This document shows positions 43,775 to 51,736 of a DNA stretch of 64,000 nt, piece by piece (within the stretch, counting starts at the first letter, position 1; every line of letters begins with the position of its first letter). The notes below the pieces were generated by a model that ran no database searches, was not told the DNA's origin, and saw only the letters and a list, made by a program, of their open reading frames with translations. The stretch is taken from assembly GCF_047200635.1 (NCBI RefSeq), contig NZ_JBJZOI010000019.1, positions 79,820 to 143,819 of the forward strand, read 5' to 3'. The translations under genes were made by a program, and so were the position numbers. Origin of the DNA: Saccharopolyspora_C sp047200635. Lineage in GTDB: Bacteria; Actinomycetota; Actinomycetes; Mycobacteriales; Pseudonocardiaceae.

Positions 43775-44750
43775 CTGACCCTTCATCATGGGAAGCGATC
43801 TGGATCAAACCTGATTCGATGTCCTCGTCGAGTGCGATGTTCTGGCCTCTCAGGCCAGACGCGTGGCCGGTCTCGTCGAACGGGACGTCGCGGCGGCAGA
43901 ACACGGCTCCCGGGGCGGAATCGAGCGTGAACCACAGTTCAATAGTGGTATCCAGGCCGGCCCCGCGAACGACCAGTCGTACATCCCGCGCTCCTTTTTT
44001 GGCGGCGGAGTGAATCTGAGAGCGGGTGAAGCGCATGTATTCGTTGAGATCTCTCAGTGCTTCCCGTTCGTCTCGTCGGCGAGCCCAGCACAAGTGTCCG
44101 ATATCGATGTGAGGCACCCCCATGCTTGTCAGAGCGCTTCGGGTTCTGGTGAGAATCTGGACTTCGGATTGTGGTTGAAAAGGCCACGGCCTCTTGTTCT
44201 CTCGCTGGACGGTGATTGCTGCCAGATCGCCCAGGGTGGCATGAGAGGTTATATGTGCCGGACTGGGTAGTGCTAGGTGCGCGCCTGCGTGGATCGCTTC
44301 TGAGTTCCAGATCCATCCCGTGAGGTGGTTGCGGAAAATCCAGTGTTGCTCTGAAGCTTCGATGGTGTGAGTGGCCCCTCGGGATGACATTCTCCTGTGC
44401 GTGCGGGGCGATGAGGGGACTTCTGATTCGTCGGCGGCTGCGGAAGTCAGATTTCCGTTTGGGCTCACCGCTACAGCTACGACAGAGATTGGATTTGATT
44501 GCGAGTTCGGCGCCGCGAGTGACGTCGGCCAGTCGATCACGAATACGCGACCCTCATCGGATGTGACGATCCGTTTCTTCGTGGCGACTGGACTTGCTTG
44601 ATCGGCCCACGACGTCGAGCCGATCAGCTCTCCGGATGAAGAAATTGAAATCGCAACGGGCTGAACGTGGTCGATCGAGACGAAGTGCGATCCGATCGCG
44701 CGTACGAATGCAGGGCGAAATGGTCTCTGCGAGGTCACTGGGCGCCTCAT
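43761..44750 (-). CDS. Uncharacterised island protein
   Basis: A 329-residue protein with lower GC and less biased codons than the flanking chromosome, indicating transfer. The N-terminal half has strand-turn periodicity (AISISSSGELIGSTSWADQ, RIVTSDEGRVFVIDW, VVAVAVSPNGNLTSAAADES) resembling a WD/beta-propeller-like fold. The C-terminal half is mixed (DVRLVVRGAGLDTTIELWF). No family is recognised. There is no strong ribosome-binding site before the ATG at 44750. It is divergent from the membrane protein at 44838 across an AT-rich 87-base gap. Confidence 0.5.
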   Translation of the reverse strand: MRRPVTSQRPFRPAFVRAIGSHFVSIDHVQPVAISISSSGELIGSTSWADQASPVATKKRIVTSDEGRVFVIDWPTSLAAPNSQSNPISVVAVAVSPNGNLTSAAADESEVPSSPRTHRRMSSRGATHTIEASEQHWIFRNHLTGWIWNSEAIHAGAHLALPSPAHITSHATLGDLAAITVQRENKRPWPFQPQSEVQILTRTRSALTSMGVPHIDIGHLCWARRRDEREALRDLNEYMRFTRSQIHSAAKKGARDVRLVVRGAGLDTTIELWFTLDSAPGAVFCRRDVPFDETGHASGLRGQNIALDEDIESGLIQIASHDEGSVTYI

Positions 44751-44837
44751 GATGTTGAGAATAATGATAGGCTGACATCAGGTTAGCATGTGCGGCGTCG
44801 ATGCGATGAGCGGAAACGGCGGATGGGTGAGGTCGAC

Positions 44838-45056
44838 ATGAGTGGAATGAACAAATGGATTGTGGCGCACCCGTTCTGCTCCGCCGTGGTCGTCGCGCTG
44901 GTCGCCGCAGCGGTTACGCTGTTGATGAGCGGCTTGTTTCATCCAGATGGGTTTTCTTTCGGTGTTGGCAAGCTTTGGTTGTCCCCGGTGACTGCTATTC
45001 TTAGTTACCTGTTCTCATTTTTGCCGATGAGCAAAAGTCATGGGAAGCGGGGGTGA
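44838..45056 (+). CDS. Small two-helix membrane protein
   Basis: A 72-residue protein. The ATG at 44838 follows GTGAGG at good spacing. It has one clear helix (SAVVVALVAAAVTLLMSGLF) and a second weaker one (LWLSPVTAILSYLFSFLP). The stop overlaps the start of the next gene by 4 bases, so the two are a coupled pair. No family is recognised. Confidence 0.55.
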   Translation: MSGMNKWIVAHPFCSAVVVALVAAAVTLLMSGLFHPDGFSFGVGKLWLSPVTAILSYLFSFLPMSKSHGKRG

Positions 45057-45694
45057 AATTTCTAGGTGGCGCTGGTGGGAGTTGGCGATCTAGCGATTTA
45101 CCCCCTGAAGCGTTCGCTGTTCTTCGCGGCGGCTCGTTCGGTACTTCCTTGGAGTCGGATCAGCAGTGTGGCGAGCGCTCGCAGTGGGAGGAGGCGCTAG
45201 TGTCGCACGAGTGCGATGATGTGGCACTGACCGTCAGCGTTATGGACGGCCAGTACCGAATTCACTCTCTGTCTGAAATGGTGGAAATGTGGCCAGGTAG
45301 TCAGGAGGGCCTGTTCGTCGGCGAGGACAACTGGGTTGCCATCTTGTGCGGTACCCAGTGGGGGCCGGTCGATCTGCGCATCCGTGCCTGCGGTCGGCCT
45401 CCGGGTGAGGTCGAGCGTGGCTGGGACATGGTTGCCGAATGGTCGCTCGACTGCTCTGATGGCCGTCTAACCATCCACGATCTGTACAGCAGTGAACCTC
45501 CCGAGGCCATTGATGTTGTCCCGGGATGGATGAGGTTGCGGCTTTCCGTTCGTGATCGTGCGCGTGCCTCGCGAACGCCGGAGCCCTTGGAGACGGCTGT
45601 GGAGCACCACTTCCTGCAGCTGTGGCCCGCGCCGAATCGTCAGGATCCCAGCGTCGTTCACGGCCCCGACGAACATGCGCAGTTCTTGCGCTAG
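45053..45694 (+). CDS. Uncharacterised soluble protein, paired with a small membrane protein
   Basis: A 213-residue acidic protein starting at a GTG that overlaps the upstream stop. It has a beta-rich pattern: WDMVAEWSLDCSDGRLTIHD, GWMRLRLSVRDRARA, and an EHHFLQLWPAP ending reminiscent of a group of actinomycete hypothetical proteins, some found near polymorphic toxin loci. An immunity-type role is possible but only a guess. Mid-range GC and the absence of a signal peptide fit an acquired cytoplasmic protein. Confidence 0.5.
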   Translation: MKFLGGAGGSWRSSDLPPEAFAVLRGGSFGTSLESDQQCGERSQWEEALVSHECDDVALTVSVMDGQYRIHSLSEMVEMWPGSQEGLFVGEDNWVAILCGTQWGPVDLRIRACGRPPGEVERGWDMVAEWSLDCSDGRLTIHDLYSSEPPEAIDVVPGWMRLRLSVRDRARASRTPEPLETAVEHHFLQLWPAPNRQDPSVVHGPDEHAQFLR

Positions 45695-45754
45695 TCCGCA
45701 GCTGTTGGATGGGCCTCGTCCGGGGAGTCCAGTTTGAGGCGCGGAGGCTGTCAA

Positions 45755-45895
45755 CGAGAGCGTTCACGTCACCGATCGTCGCCGCCTCGGTGGACGCTGC
45801 TGGGCTTTCCGCGCCCAAGAGCGTCACCATCAGCGGGTCAGCACGACGCACCACCGGTACGTGCACCGCAAGTCGAAGGCCGTTCGGTGGCGAAC
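45755..45895 (+). pseudogene. Frameshifted remnant of a tyrosine recombinase C-terminus
   Basis: One frame reads ASVDAAGLSA and another, 40 bases on, reads QRVSTTHHRYVHRKSKAV. These match VLDAAGLSA and ERVSMTQDVYMHRKSKG of the recombinase at 47247-48113 in the same order and orientation, with a small deletion between. The catalytic Tyr context survives. This is a second, decayed recombinase copy inside the same island. Confidence 0.65.
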
Positions 45896-46099
45896 GCACG
45901 GGCGGGGCGTTGGTGGAGCTCGGCGTCATGGGCAGCGTTGGCGCGTGCCAGCTCGCGGCGTGCCGCGACTCCGCGCCGACGAGGGCAGCCCGGTAGTCGG
46001 TGCGGCACATGTGAAGCCACGTCTGCCGTGATGCTCCGTTCGGGTGGCAGTGACCGATGTAAGATCTGGCTAGCTTGCTCGTGTGTAGCGTCACTGTAC

Positions 46100-46636
46100 G
46101 TGAAATTCGCTCGCTTTATAGGAACCAGCCTATCGGTTATCGTGCTCGGGCTAGTGGTGGCGCCTACCGCTACCGCGAACTCCCCCCTTGAGGAGTCATC
46201 GGCGAACGCGTCGGCCAACGTCTCTAGCGTGGTCAAGTTTACCGTTCCTGGGAGGCCGGGCGATGCTCGTGGTGTTCCCGCCGAGTGCCGCATAAGCCAG
46301 AACGGGGATCCACATGTCAGGACTAGCACCAAGGGAGCTGGAGTGAAAGCAGTAGTAAACTGCACGACGCCCGTCAGGAGCATACAGATCACTGGCCAGA
46401 TGTTTTACTATTGGGGTGATTGGTTGCCGCAGGCAGGAAGTGAGGTGTCCCCCCCGTCCAGGAACTCCAACCAGCCGAAGCTCGCCCACGACAAGACAAG
46501 CTCGCCGCCTTGTAGTTCGGCGAGCCCTACTTGGTGGTACGCGGAATTCAACGCCCTCTTCTTGCCGGTGGAGGGTGCTGAACCCCTGTCGCTAGCCCTA
46601 ACGTCGACAAGCAAAGAGTTGCCTTGTGCACCGTAG
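46100..46636 (+). CDS. Secreted uncharacterised island protein
   Basis: A 178-residue protein. The GTG at 46100 gives a clean signal peptide (KFARFIGTSLSVIVLGLVV, cleavage near ATANS). The mature part has four cysteines (AECRISQ, VNCTTP, SPPCSS, ELPCAP) and a WW-containing segment (SPTWWYAEFNALFL). The pattern suggests a disulphide-stabilised exported protein. Codon use is less GC-biased than the chromosome. No family is recognised. Confidence 0.5.
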   Translation: MKFARFIGTSLSVIVLGLVVAPTATANSPLEESSANASANVSSVVKFTVPGRPGDARGVPAECRISQNGDPHVRTSTKGAGVKAVVNCTTPVRSIQITGQMFYYWGDWLPQAGSEVSPPSRNSNQPKLAHDKTSSPPCSSASPTWWYAEFNALFLPVEGAEPLSLALTSTSKELPCAP

Positions 46637-46651
46637 AGAGTCTGATTCTGC

Positions 46652-46963
46652 ATGGATGTAGATGAATTCGATGATCAGCTCGTGTGCGATCGGCAAGATC
46701 GCCCGACTTTCCTGGTGGAGCTGTGGTCATGGCACTACGACGGGCACGGAGAGCGTCAGGGTGCAATACTGAGCACTTACACGCTACACGAATGTGATGT
46801 GAGAGAGGCTCTGGCCTGGGCGCAGGAGAACCGCCCCGAACCAGGCTGTTTTGTGCTCTACGCGGGAACCTGGACCAATTGCGGATTCCTCAAAACATTG
46901 TGGCTGGCAGGGGAGACGCCGGGATACGGGGATCGAAGTGCATCAGTATCTTTCGAAATTTAA
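46652..46963 (+). CDS. Uncharacterised 103-residue island protein
   Basis: A small acidic, Trp-rich protein (FLVELWSWHYDGHGE, REALAWAQENRPEPGC, YAGTWTNCGFLKTLWLAG). It begins 15 bases after the secreted protein gene, so the two may be co-expressed. The ribosome-binding site is weak. No family is recognised. Confidence 0.45.
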   Translation: MDVDEFDDQLVCDRQDRPTFLVELWSWHYDGHGERQGAILSTYTLHECDVREALAWAQENRPEPGCFVLYAGTWTNCGFLKTLWLAGETPGYGDRSASVSFEI

Positions 46964-47046
46964 TTAGGATTAAACTGCCGCACGGCCCGAGTCGTAATCG
47001 CCTCGGGTCGTGCGTCAACCTCGTCCGCGCCGGTCTTCACGGCTCC

Positions 47047-47277
47047 GTGCACAACGTCAACACCGGCACCGTCAGCGGCCCCAGCATTCAGACCGGGCAC
47101 CTCCACGGCGACCTCCGCTCCACGCGGCCCCAGCGTGGTTCCTGGCCGCCTGCCTTCCGTTCTGCGCCCCGGGGGCCGGGAGTCGCCGGGACCGGCGCCA
47201 GCCGCACGCCCGGTGATCCCCGGCTTGGCCGGGGCTCGCACACGGCTTGCAGGCGGGCCCGCAGCGGCCGCCCTTGA
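47047..47277 (+). pseudogene. Stub encoding an amyloid/RHIM-like signalling motif
   Basis: A GTG at 47047 opens the sequence VHNVNTGTVSGPSIQTG followed by HLHGDL. This is the N-terminal signature common in actinomycete STAND/NB-ARC and related immune-type proteins (NxxxGxVxGPxxQxGxIxGD), one of the bacterial amyloid signalling (BASS/RHIM-like) patterns; the I-Q-T-G core resembles the RHIM tetrad. The frame then runs into Pro/Arg-rich sequence with no domain and stops at 47277. It looks like the N-terminal end of such a gene, cut off by the recombinase segment. Confidence 0.45.
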
Positions 47278-48113
47278 CCAGGGATGTGCAACCGGCCGTC
47301 GCTGAGTTGCGGGGGAGCGAGATCACGGTCTCGTTGGCGACTCGCGTGCTGCGGACGGTGCACGACACCGCAGGCCCTGGCAGTGCGCAACATGCGAAGG
47401 TCGTCCTCGGCGGGATCACGGGTCTCTACGTCCGGCACGACGCGATCGAGAACAACCCGATCCGGGAAGTCGTCCTTCCGAAGGCCGGCGGAAAGAAGGC
47501 CAAGAAGGAACGCATGGTTCTGGAACCGGAAGAGCTGCCGAAGCTGCGCGAACACCTGCACGGCCACAGGAAGGCGCTCCGGCGGGATCTTCCGGGTGTG
47601 GTGGACGGGTTGGGCGCTCTCGGTTGCCGCATCGGCGAACTGCTGGCCCTGGACTGGAGCAAGGTCGACTTCGCCGCTGGGACCGTCGCCATCGTGGGCA
47701 CGGTCATCCGGGTGACCGGTGAAGGTCTGATGGTCCAGCCGCACACGAAATCCGGTGCCGGAATGCGGACGATCACCGTGCCCGCGTGGTACTTGGACAT
47801 CCTCAAGCGCCGCAACGCGGAATCAGAATCGCCGTGGGTGTATCCCACGTCCACGGGAACGCTGCGGGATCCGGACAACACCCGTGCTGATCTGCGGGAG
47901 GCTGTGGGCGGGACGGAGTGGGAGGGGCTGCACCCGCATGCCTTCCGCCACCTGGTCGCGACGGTCTTGGACGCGGCCGGTCTCTCCGCGCGGGAGATCG
48001 CCGACTACCTCGGGCACGAGCGGGTCAGCATGACGCAGGACGTGTACATGCACCGCAAGTCGAAGGGCCGTTCGGCGGCGGATGCTCTGGCGAAGATGCA
48101 GCTGGAGAGCTGA
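47247..48113 (+). CDS. Tyrosine recombinase/integrase, N-terminally truncated
   Basis: A 288-residue frame. The catalytic residues are visible: Arg in LGCRIGELLALDW, the HAFRH box, the second His in YLGHERVSMTQ and the nucleophile Tyr in VYMHRKSKG. The core-binding region is present from about residue 20 (TRVLRTVHDTAG, HAKVVLGGITGLYVRHDAI). The ~100-residue arm-binding domain of full-length actinophage/AICE integrases (about 380-400 residues) is missing, so activity is doubtful. It lies 73 bases from the 3' end of tRNA-Arg, its likely att site, and marks the right edge of the island. Confidence 0.8.
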   Translation: MQAGPQRPPLTRDVQPAVAELRGSEITVSLATRVLRTVHDTAGPGSAQHAKVVLGGITGLYVRHDAIENNPIREVVLPKAGGKKAKKERMVLEPEELPKLREHLHGHRKALRRDLPGVVDGLGALGCRIGELLALDWSKVDFAAGTVAIVGTVIRVTGEGLMVQPHTKSGAGMRTITVPAWYLDILKRRNAESESPWVYPTSTGTLRDPDNTRADLREAVGGTEWEGLHPHAFRHLVATVLDAAGLSAREIADYLGHERVSMTQDVYMHRKSKGRSAADALAKMQLES

Positions 48114-48186
48114 TGCCAACTGTGGGGGTTTAGCGGGGGTCGATCTTGAACCGACCGAATCCCCGCGTCTCTCACCAGCGGTAATG

Positions 48187-48259
48187 CGCCCCCGGCAGGA
48201 TTCGAACCTGCGACACCGGCTTTAGGAGAGCCGTGCTCTATCCCCTGAGCTACGGGGGC
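48187..48259 (-). tRNA. tRNA-Arg (CCT anticodon)
   Basis: The minus strand folds into a full cloverleaf: a 7-bp acceptor of GCCCCCG with CGGGGGC, a D arm with AGCTCAGGGGATAGAGC, anticodon stem CGGCT/AGCCG with loop CTCCTAA (anticodon CCT), and a T arm GCAGG-TTCGAAT-CCTGC. No CCA is encoded. The 3' half faces the recombinase gene, the usual geometry when a tRNA 3' end serves as attachment site. No second copy of the 3' end was found in the window. Confidence 0.95.
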
Positions 48260-48421
48260 GTGCGTCGACGTGTCGACGTGTGGAGGGTACCGGCCGGGGC
48301 GCGGCGGGGGGCAGCAGGGCGGGGTGGAACGGGCTCCCCGGGTGGGGTGATCGCGTAAGGTGAGGTGATCGTCACTGGACAGCGGTGCCGGCCGTGCCGA
48401 CGTGGGGCCGGGGGAGTGGGC

Positions 48422-50443
48422 ATGGGCAACGAGAACCACGGGGACGTCGAGCAGCTCGTCCAGGCCGGGTCCATCGGCCAGGTGCACCTCCACCAGCGCG
48501 CCCCGGTGGCGCTGCGGGCCGAGGAGTTGCAGCCGGGGCAGCGCGGGTTCGTGGACCGGGAGGCCGAGCGCGCCGAGCTGGACGCGGCGGTGCAGCGCAG
48601 CGGGGACTACCCGGCCTGCGTGCTGGTGACCGGACCGCGCGGGGCCGGGAAGACGGCGCTGGTGCGGCAGTGGATGCACGAATCCCCCCAGGTCTTCGAA
48701 CACCGGGTCTACCTCGACCTGCGCGACCGGGAGGCGTCCGAGCGGGAAGTGGTCTCGCACTGCCTGCACGCCTTCGGGCTCGACGTCCCCGCCTCCGCTG
48801 ACGCGGCCCAGGGGAGGTTCCGCAGCTTCACCCGCGAGCACGACGTGGCGCTGGTGCTGGACAACGTCGTGGAACCCAGGACGTTCCTGCCGCTGCTGCC
48901 GGGCTCGGCCGGTGGGCTGCTGGTGCTCGTCGCGCGGCGGCAGAGGCCGGAGCTCGCCGTGGAAGGCGTGGTGCCGCTGGGCGTGCGGCGGCTCGACCCG
49001 GAATCCGGGGTGGCCCTGCTGCGCACGGGAGCCGGGGAGCGGGTCGACGCGGAACCGGAGCAGGCGCGGCGGCTCGTGGAGTTGTGCGGGGGACTGCCCA
49101 TCGCGCTGCGGATCACCGCCGGGAGGCTGGCGAAGCGGCCGGGGTGGCCGCTGGCGCGGATCGTCGCGGAGCTCGAAGGCGCGCGTCGGCTGGAGAAGTT
49201 CACCGAGGACGGCGTTCCGGTGGTGCTGGAGGCCTTCGACCAGGTGCTCGCCGAGCTCCCCGCCGAGCAGCGCGAGCTCTACCGGCTGCTCGGGCACGTC
49301 CCCGGGCCGACCTTCGCCCCCGAAGCCGTCGCGGCGCTCGCCGCCAGCGACGCCGAGGACGCCCTCCACGACCTGCACGAGGCGAACCTGCTGGAGCGCA
49401 CCGACCGCGACGAGTACCGGTTCCACGACCTCGTCCGGCTGCACGCCGAGCGGCTGCGGGGCGAGGACGACGGCGCGCTGCGGCGGCTCGTGGACTGGTA
49501 CCGGATGCGCGGTGCCTACGCGGACCGCGCGGTGCTGGAGCCGGACCGGCTGCGGATCGGGCAGGACGACGCGCTGCTGACCGAGCCGAACCCGTTCGAC
49601 CACGACGCCGCTCGGGAGTGGCTGGAGCGGGAGCGGGTGAACCTCGTGCACGTCCTGGCCGCCGCCGCCGAACGGGAGTGGGACCGCGCCGTGATCTCGC
49701 TGTGCGACGGTCCGCTGTGGACGCTGCACCAGCAGCACAAGCACTACGCCGACGTCGTGCCCGCGCTGGAGCTCGGGATCGCGGCGGCCGAGCGGTGCGG
49801 CGACCTGGTCGCCGAATCGCGGCTGCGGACCTTGCGGACCCAGCTCCTGCTGGAGCTGCGGGACTTCGACGCGGCGCAGCGCTCCGGGGAGCGGGCGCGG
49901 GCCCTCGCGGAGGAGGCGGGCCACCGCCGGGTCCTCGCCTCTGCCCTGGAGTTCCTGGGCAAGGTGCGCAGCGCGCTGGAGGACTGGGACGGCGCGCTCG
50001 CGCTGCTCGCCCGGTCCCGGGAGATCAACCTCGAACTCGGCAAGTTCCGCGCCGTCGCGCTGCAGGAGTACCTGATGGGCCGGGCGCTGGTCGGGCGCGG
50101 CGAACCGCGCTCCGGGCTGGAGGTGCTGGACACCGCGATGGCGCGGCTGCGGGACTTCCCGAACGACCGGCGCACGCCGGATCGCGTCCGGGTCGTGGCG
50201 GCCCGCGCGCACCAGGCCCTCGGCCGCCACGCCGAGGCCGTCGCGGAACTGCGCGTCGCCGAGACGGGCATCCGCGCTCGCGGGGCGAGCCACGACCTCG
50301 CCGAGCCGCTCGAACTGCTCGCGGACTCCCTGGCGCGCACCGGGGACGAAGCCGCCGCGCGCGAAGCCCTGGCGGAGGCCGTGCGGATCCTGGAGGCCGA
50401 GCACCACCCCGACGCCTCGCGCCTGCGCGCCCGGCTCGGCTAG
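48422..50443 (+). CDS. STAND-type ATPase (NB-ARC with TPR) bearing an N-terminal amyloid/RHIM-like motif
   Basis: A 673-residue protein. Residues 3-24 (NENHGDVEQLVQAGSIGQ then VHLH) fit the bacterial amyloid/RHIM-like signalling pattern. The NB-ARC part has P-loop GPRGAGKT (71-78), a Walker B region VALVLDN, a sensor-like VARRQRPEL and GGLPIAL (GxP). A winged-helix region (EANLLERTDRDEYRFHDLV) follows, then TPR-like repeats to the C-terminus. There is no SARP DNA-binding domain, unlike AfsR. Such proteins oligomerise on sensing a signal and can nucleate partner proteins. ATG at 48422 with GGGGGAG. The stop overlaps a convergent gene's stop. Confidence 0.85.
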   Translation: MGNENHGDVEQLVQAGSIGQVHLHQRAPVALRAEELQPGQRGFVDREAERAELDAAVQRSGDYPACVLVTGPRGAGKTALVRQWMHESPQVFEHRVYLDLRDREASEREVVSHCLHAFGLDVPASADAAQGRFRSFTREHDVALVLDNVVEPRTFLPLLPGSAGGLLVLVARRQRPELAVEGVVPLGVRRLDPESGVALLRTGAGERVDAEPEQARRLVELCGGLPIALRITAGRLAKRPGWPLARIVAELEGARRLEKFTEDGVPVVLEAFDQVLAELPAEQRELYRLLGHVPGPTFAPEAVAALAASDAEDALHDLHEANLLERTDRDEYRFHDLVRLHAERLRGEDDGALRRLVDWYRMRGAYADRAVLEPDRLRIGQDDALLTEPNPFDHDAAREWLERERVNLVHVLAAAAEREWDRAVISLCDGPLWTLHQQHKHYADVVPALELGIAAAERCGDLVAESRLRTLRTQLLLELRDFDAAQRSGERARALAEEAGHRRVLASALEFLGKVRSALEDWDGALALLARSREINLELGKFRAVALQEYLMGRALVGRGEPRSGLEVLDTAMARLRDFPNDRRTPDRVRVVAARAHQALGRHAEAVAELRVAETGIRARGASHDLAEPLELLADSLARTGDEAAAREALAEAVRILEAEHHPDASRLRARLG

Positions 50444-51725
50444 TCGAGCCAGGGCCGCGGGACGTGCGGGACCACCGGTTCCGGGATCGCGGGGAACGCG
50501 GGCTCCGGCAGGCCGAGCTGGTCGTAGACGACCTCGCGGAGCCGGGCGACCGCGTCTCCCGGTGGGAGGAAAGCCCGGGCCGCCAGCTCCTCGTGGCCGG
50601 GCACCGGTGCCGCACCCGCGACCTGCGCGGTGAGGTCGCCGCGCAGCCGCTCGGCGGCGCGCCCAGCTCCGCGATCGGGGTGCCGGGGGCGATCTCGGCG
50701 TCGCCGAACCCCGCCAGCAGCAGCGGTTTTCCCAGCGCCGCCGCGTACAGCGCGAGCGAACCGTGATCGGCGACGACCACGTCGGCGGCCACCAGCGCGG
50801 CGCGCCAGCCCCGCTGCGGGGGCACCACGACCAGCCCGGCCCGCCGCGCTCGCCGGGTCCAGCAGCCGAGCTGCCAGGTGCTGTGCCGGGACCACACGTT
50901 CGGGTGCAGCACCAGCACCACGCGCGACTCCGGGAACATCGCGGCGAGTTCGCCGGGCAGCTCCGGGTGACGGGCGAACAGCGAGCTCGGGCCCCACGTC
51001 GAGCTGACCAGCAGCGTCCGGCGCCCGCCCAGCTCCGCGCGGTACCGCTCCCGCATCGGGAGGCTCGCGCGCAGCCGGGCGTAGCAGGGATCGCCGATCA
51101 CCGTCGCTCGCTCGGCCGCCTCGGGGCAGGAGGAGCGCAGCAGCGCGAGCTGGTCCTCGTGCGACAGCGCCACGACCTCGGGGACCACCCGGCCCTCGTG
51201 CAGCACCTGCTCCGGGGAGAGCCCGGAAATCCCCTGCGCAACACCGGAATCCGTCGCGCGCAGCTTGTGGTAACCCGCGCCGTGCGGGAGCGTCAGCACC
51301 GGCGCGCGCAGCTGGTGCAGCGGGCCGTTGCTGCTCGGCGAGATCGCCAGGTCCGCGTCCGCGACGGCCTCCTCCCACGGCAGCGAGCGCATCCCGGCCG
51401 CGTCCAGGTGCCCCTGGAGCTCGTGGGAGAACCGCGAGCCCTCCGCGATCGCGAACCGCATCTCCAGGCGGAAGTCGTCCGCCAGCACCGCGAAGACGTC
51501 GTGCAACCGGTCCAGGGCGGTCAGCGTGCGGACCACGCCGAGCAGGCGGCGGCGGACCGGGACCGTGGACCAGCGATCGGCCCGCTCAGCCACGGCGTTC
51601 CGGGCTTCCGGGCTTCCGGGCTTCCGGGCTTCCGGGCTTCCGGGCTTCCGGGCTTCCGCGGCGGATTGTCCCTCACCGCGGCGGGCACCCGAGCCGGGTC
51701 CGGTGCTGGTGGGGCGGGCAGGCAT
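50440..51725 (-). pseudogene. CDP-glycerol glycerophosphotransferase-like (GT-B) gene, frameshifted, with 5' octanucleotide repeat
   Basis: From ATG 51725 the frame encodes a GT-B-like protein: an ALDRLHDVFAVLADDFRLEM start, GPLHQLRAPVLTLPHGAGYH, TLLVSSTWGPSSLF, RVVLVLHPNVW and VAADVVVADHGSLALYAAAL. This resembles TagB/TagF-type transferases, though the substrate is unknown. At about 50651-50664 the good sequence jumps to the next frame (APGTPIAELG in one, RAAERLRGDL in the other), so one base is missing there, by mutation or sequencing error. The corrected protein would end at 50440 (HVPRPWLD). The stop codon interlocks with the STAND gene stop at CTAG. The 5' end holds seven perfect 8-bp repeats. 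Confidence 0.6.
51602..51657 (-). repeat. Perfect 7-copy octanucleotide tandem repeat (GGAAGCCC)
   Basis: On the plus strand GGGCTTCC is repeated seven times without error at 51602-51657, with a half unit before it. It lies about 23 codons into the glycerophosphotransferase-like frame and encodes ARKPGSPE repeats. Because 8 is not a multiple of 3, gain or loss of a unit would shift the frame. Confidence 0.97.
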
Positions 51726-51736
51726 GAGGGTCGATC

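Noticed and set aside
43106..43789. A minus-strand frame whose end reads FLKPLPYARWPHPEERS through repeat copy B
   Set aside because: The peptide arises from translating the 57-bp repeat; the rest is the shadow of the plus-strand frame and matches no family.
48187..48259. Search for a duplicated tRNA-Arg 3' end as attL of the island
   Set aside because: No second copy of the T-arm/acceptor sequence was found by eye near 43.1 or 45.9 kb, so no attachment-site pair is claimed.
48422..50443. AfsR/SARP-type pathway regulator
   Set aside because: The NB-ARC/TPR parts fit, but there is no N-terminal winged-helix SARP domain and no biosynthetic gene cluster nearby.
51602..51657. Short regularly spaced repeats considered as a CRISPR-like array
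   Set aside because: The units are directly abutting 8-mers without spacers and no cas genes are present.
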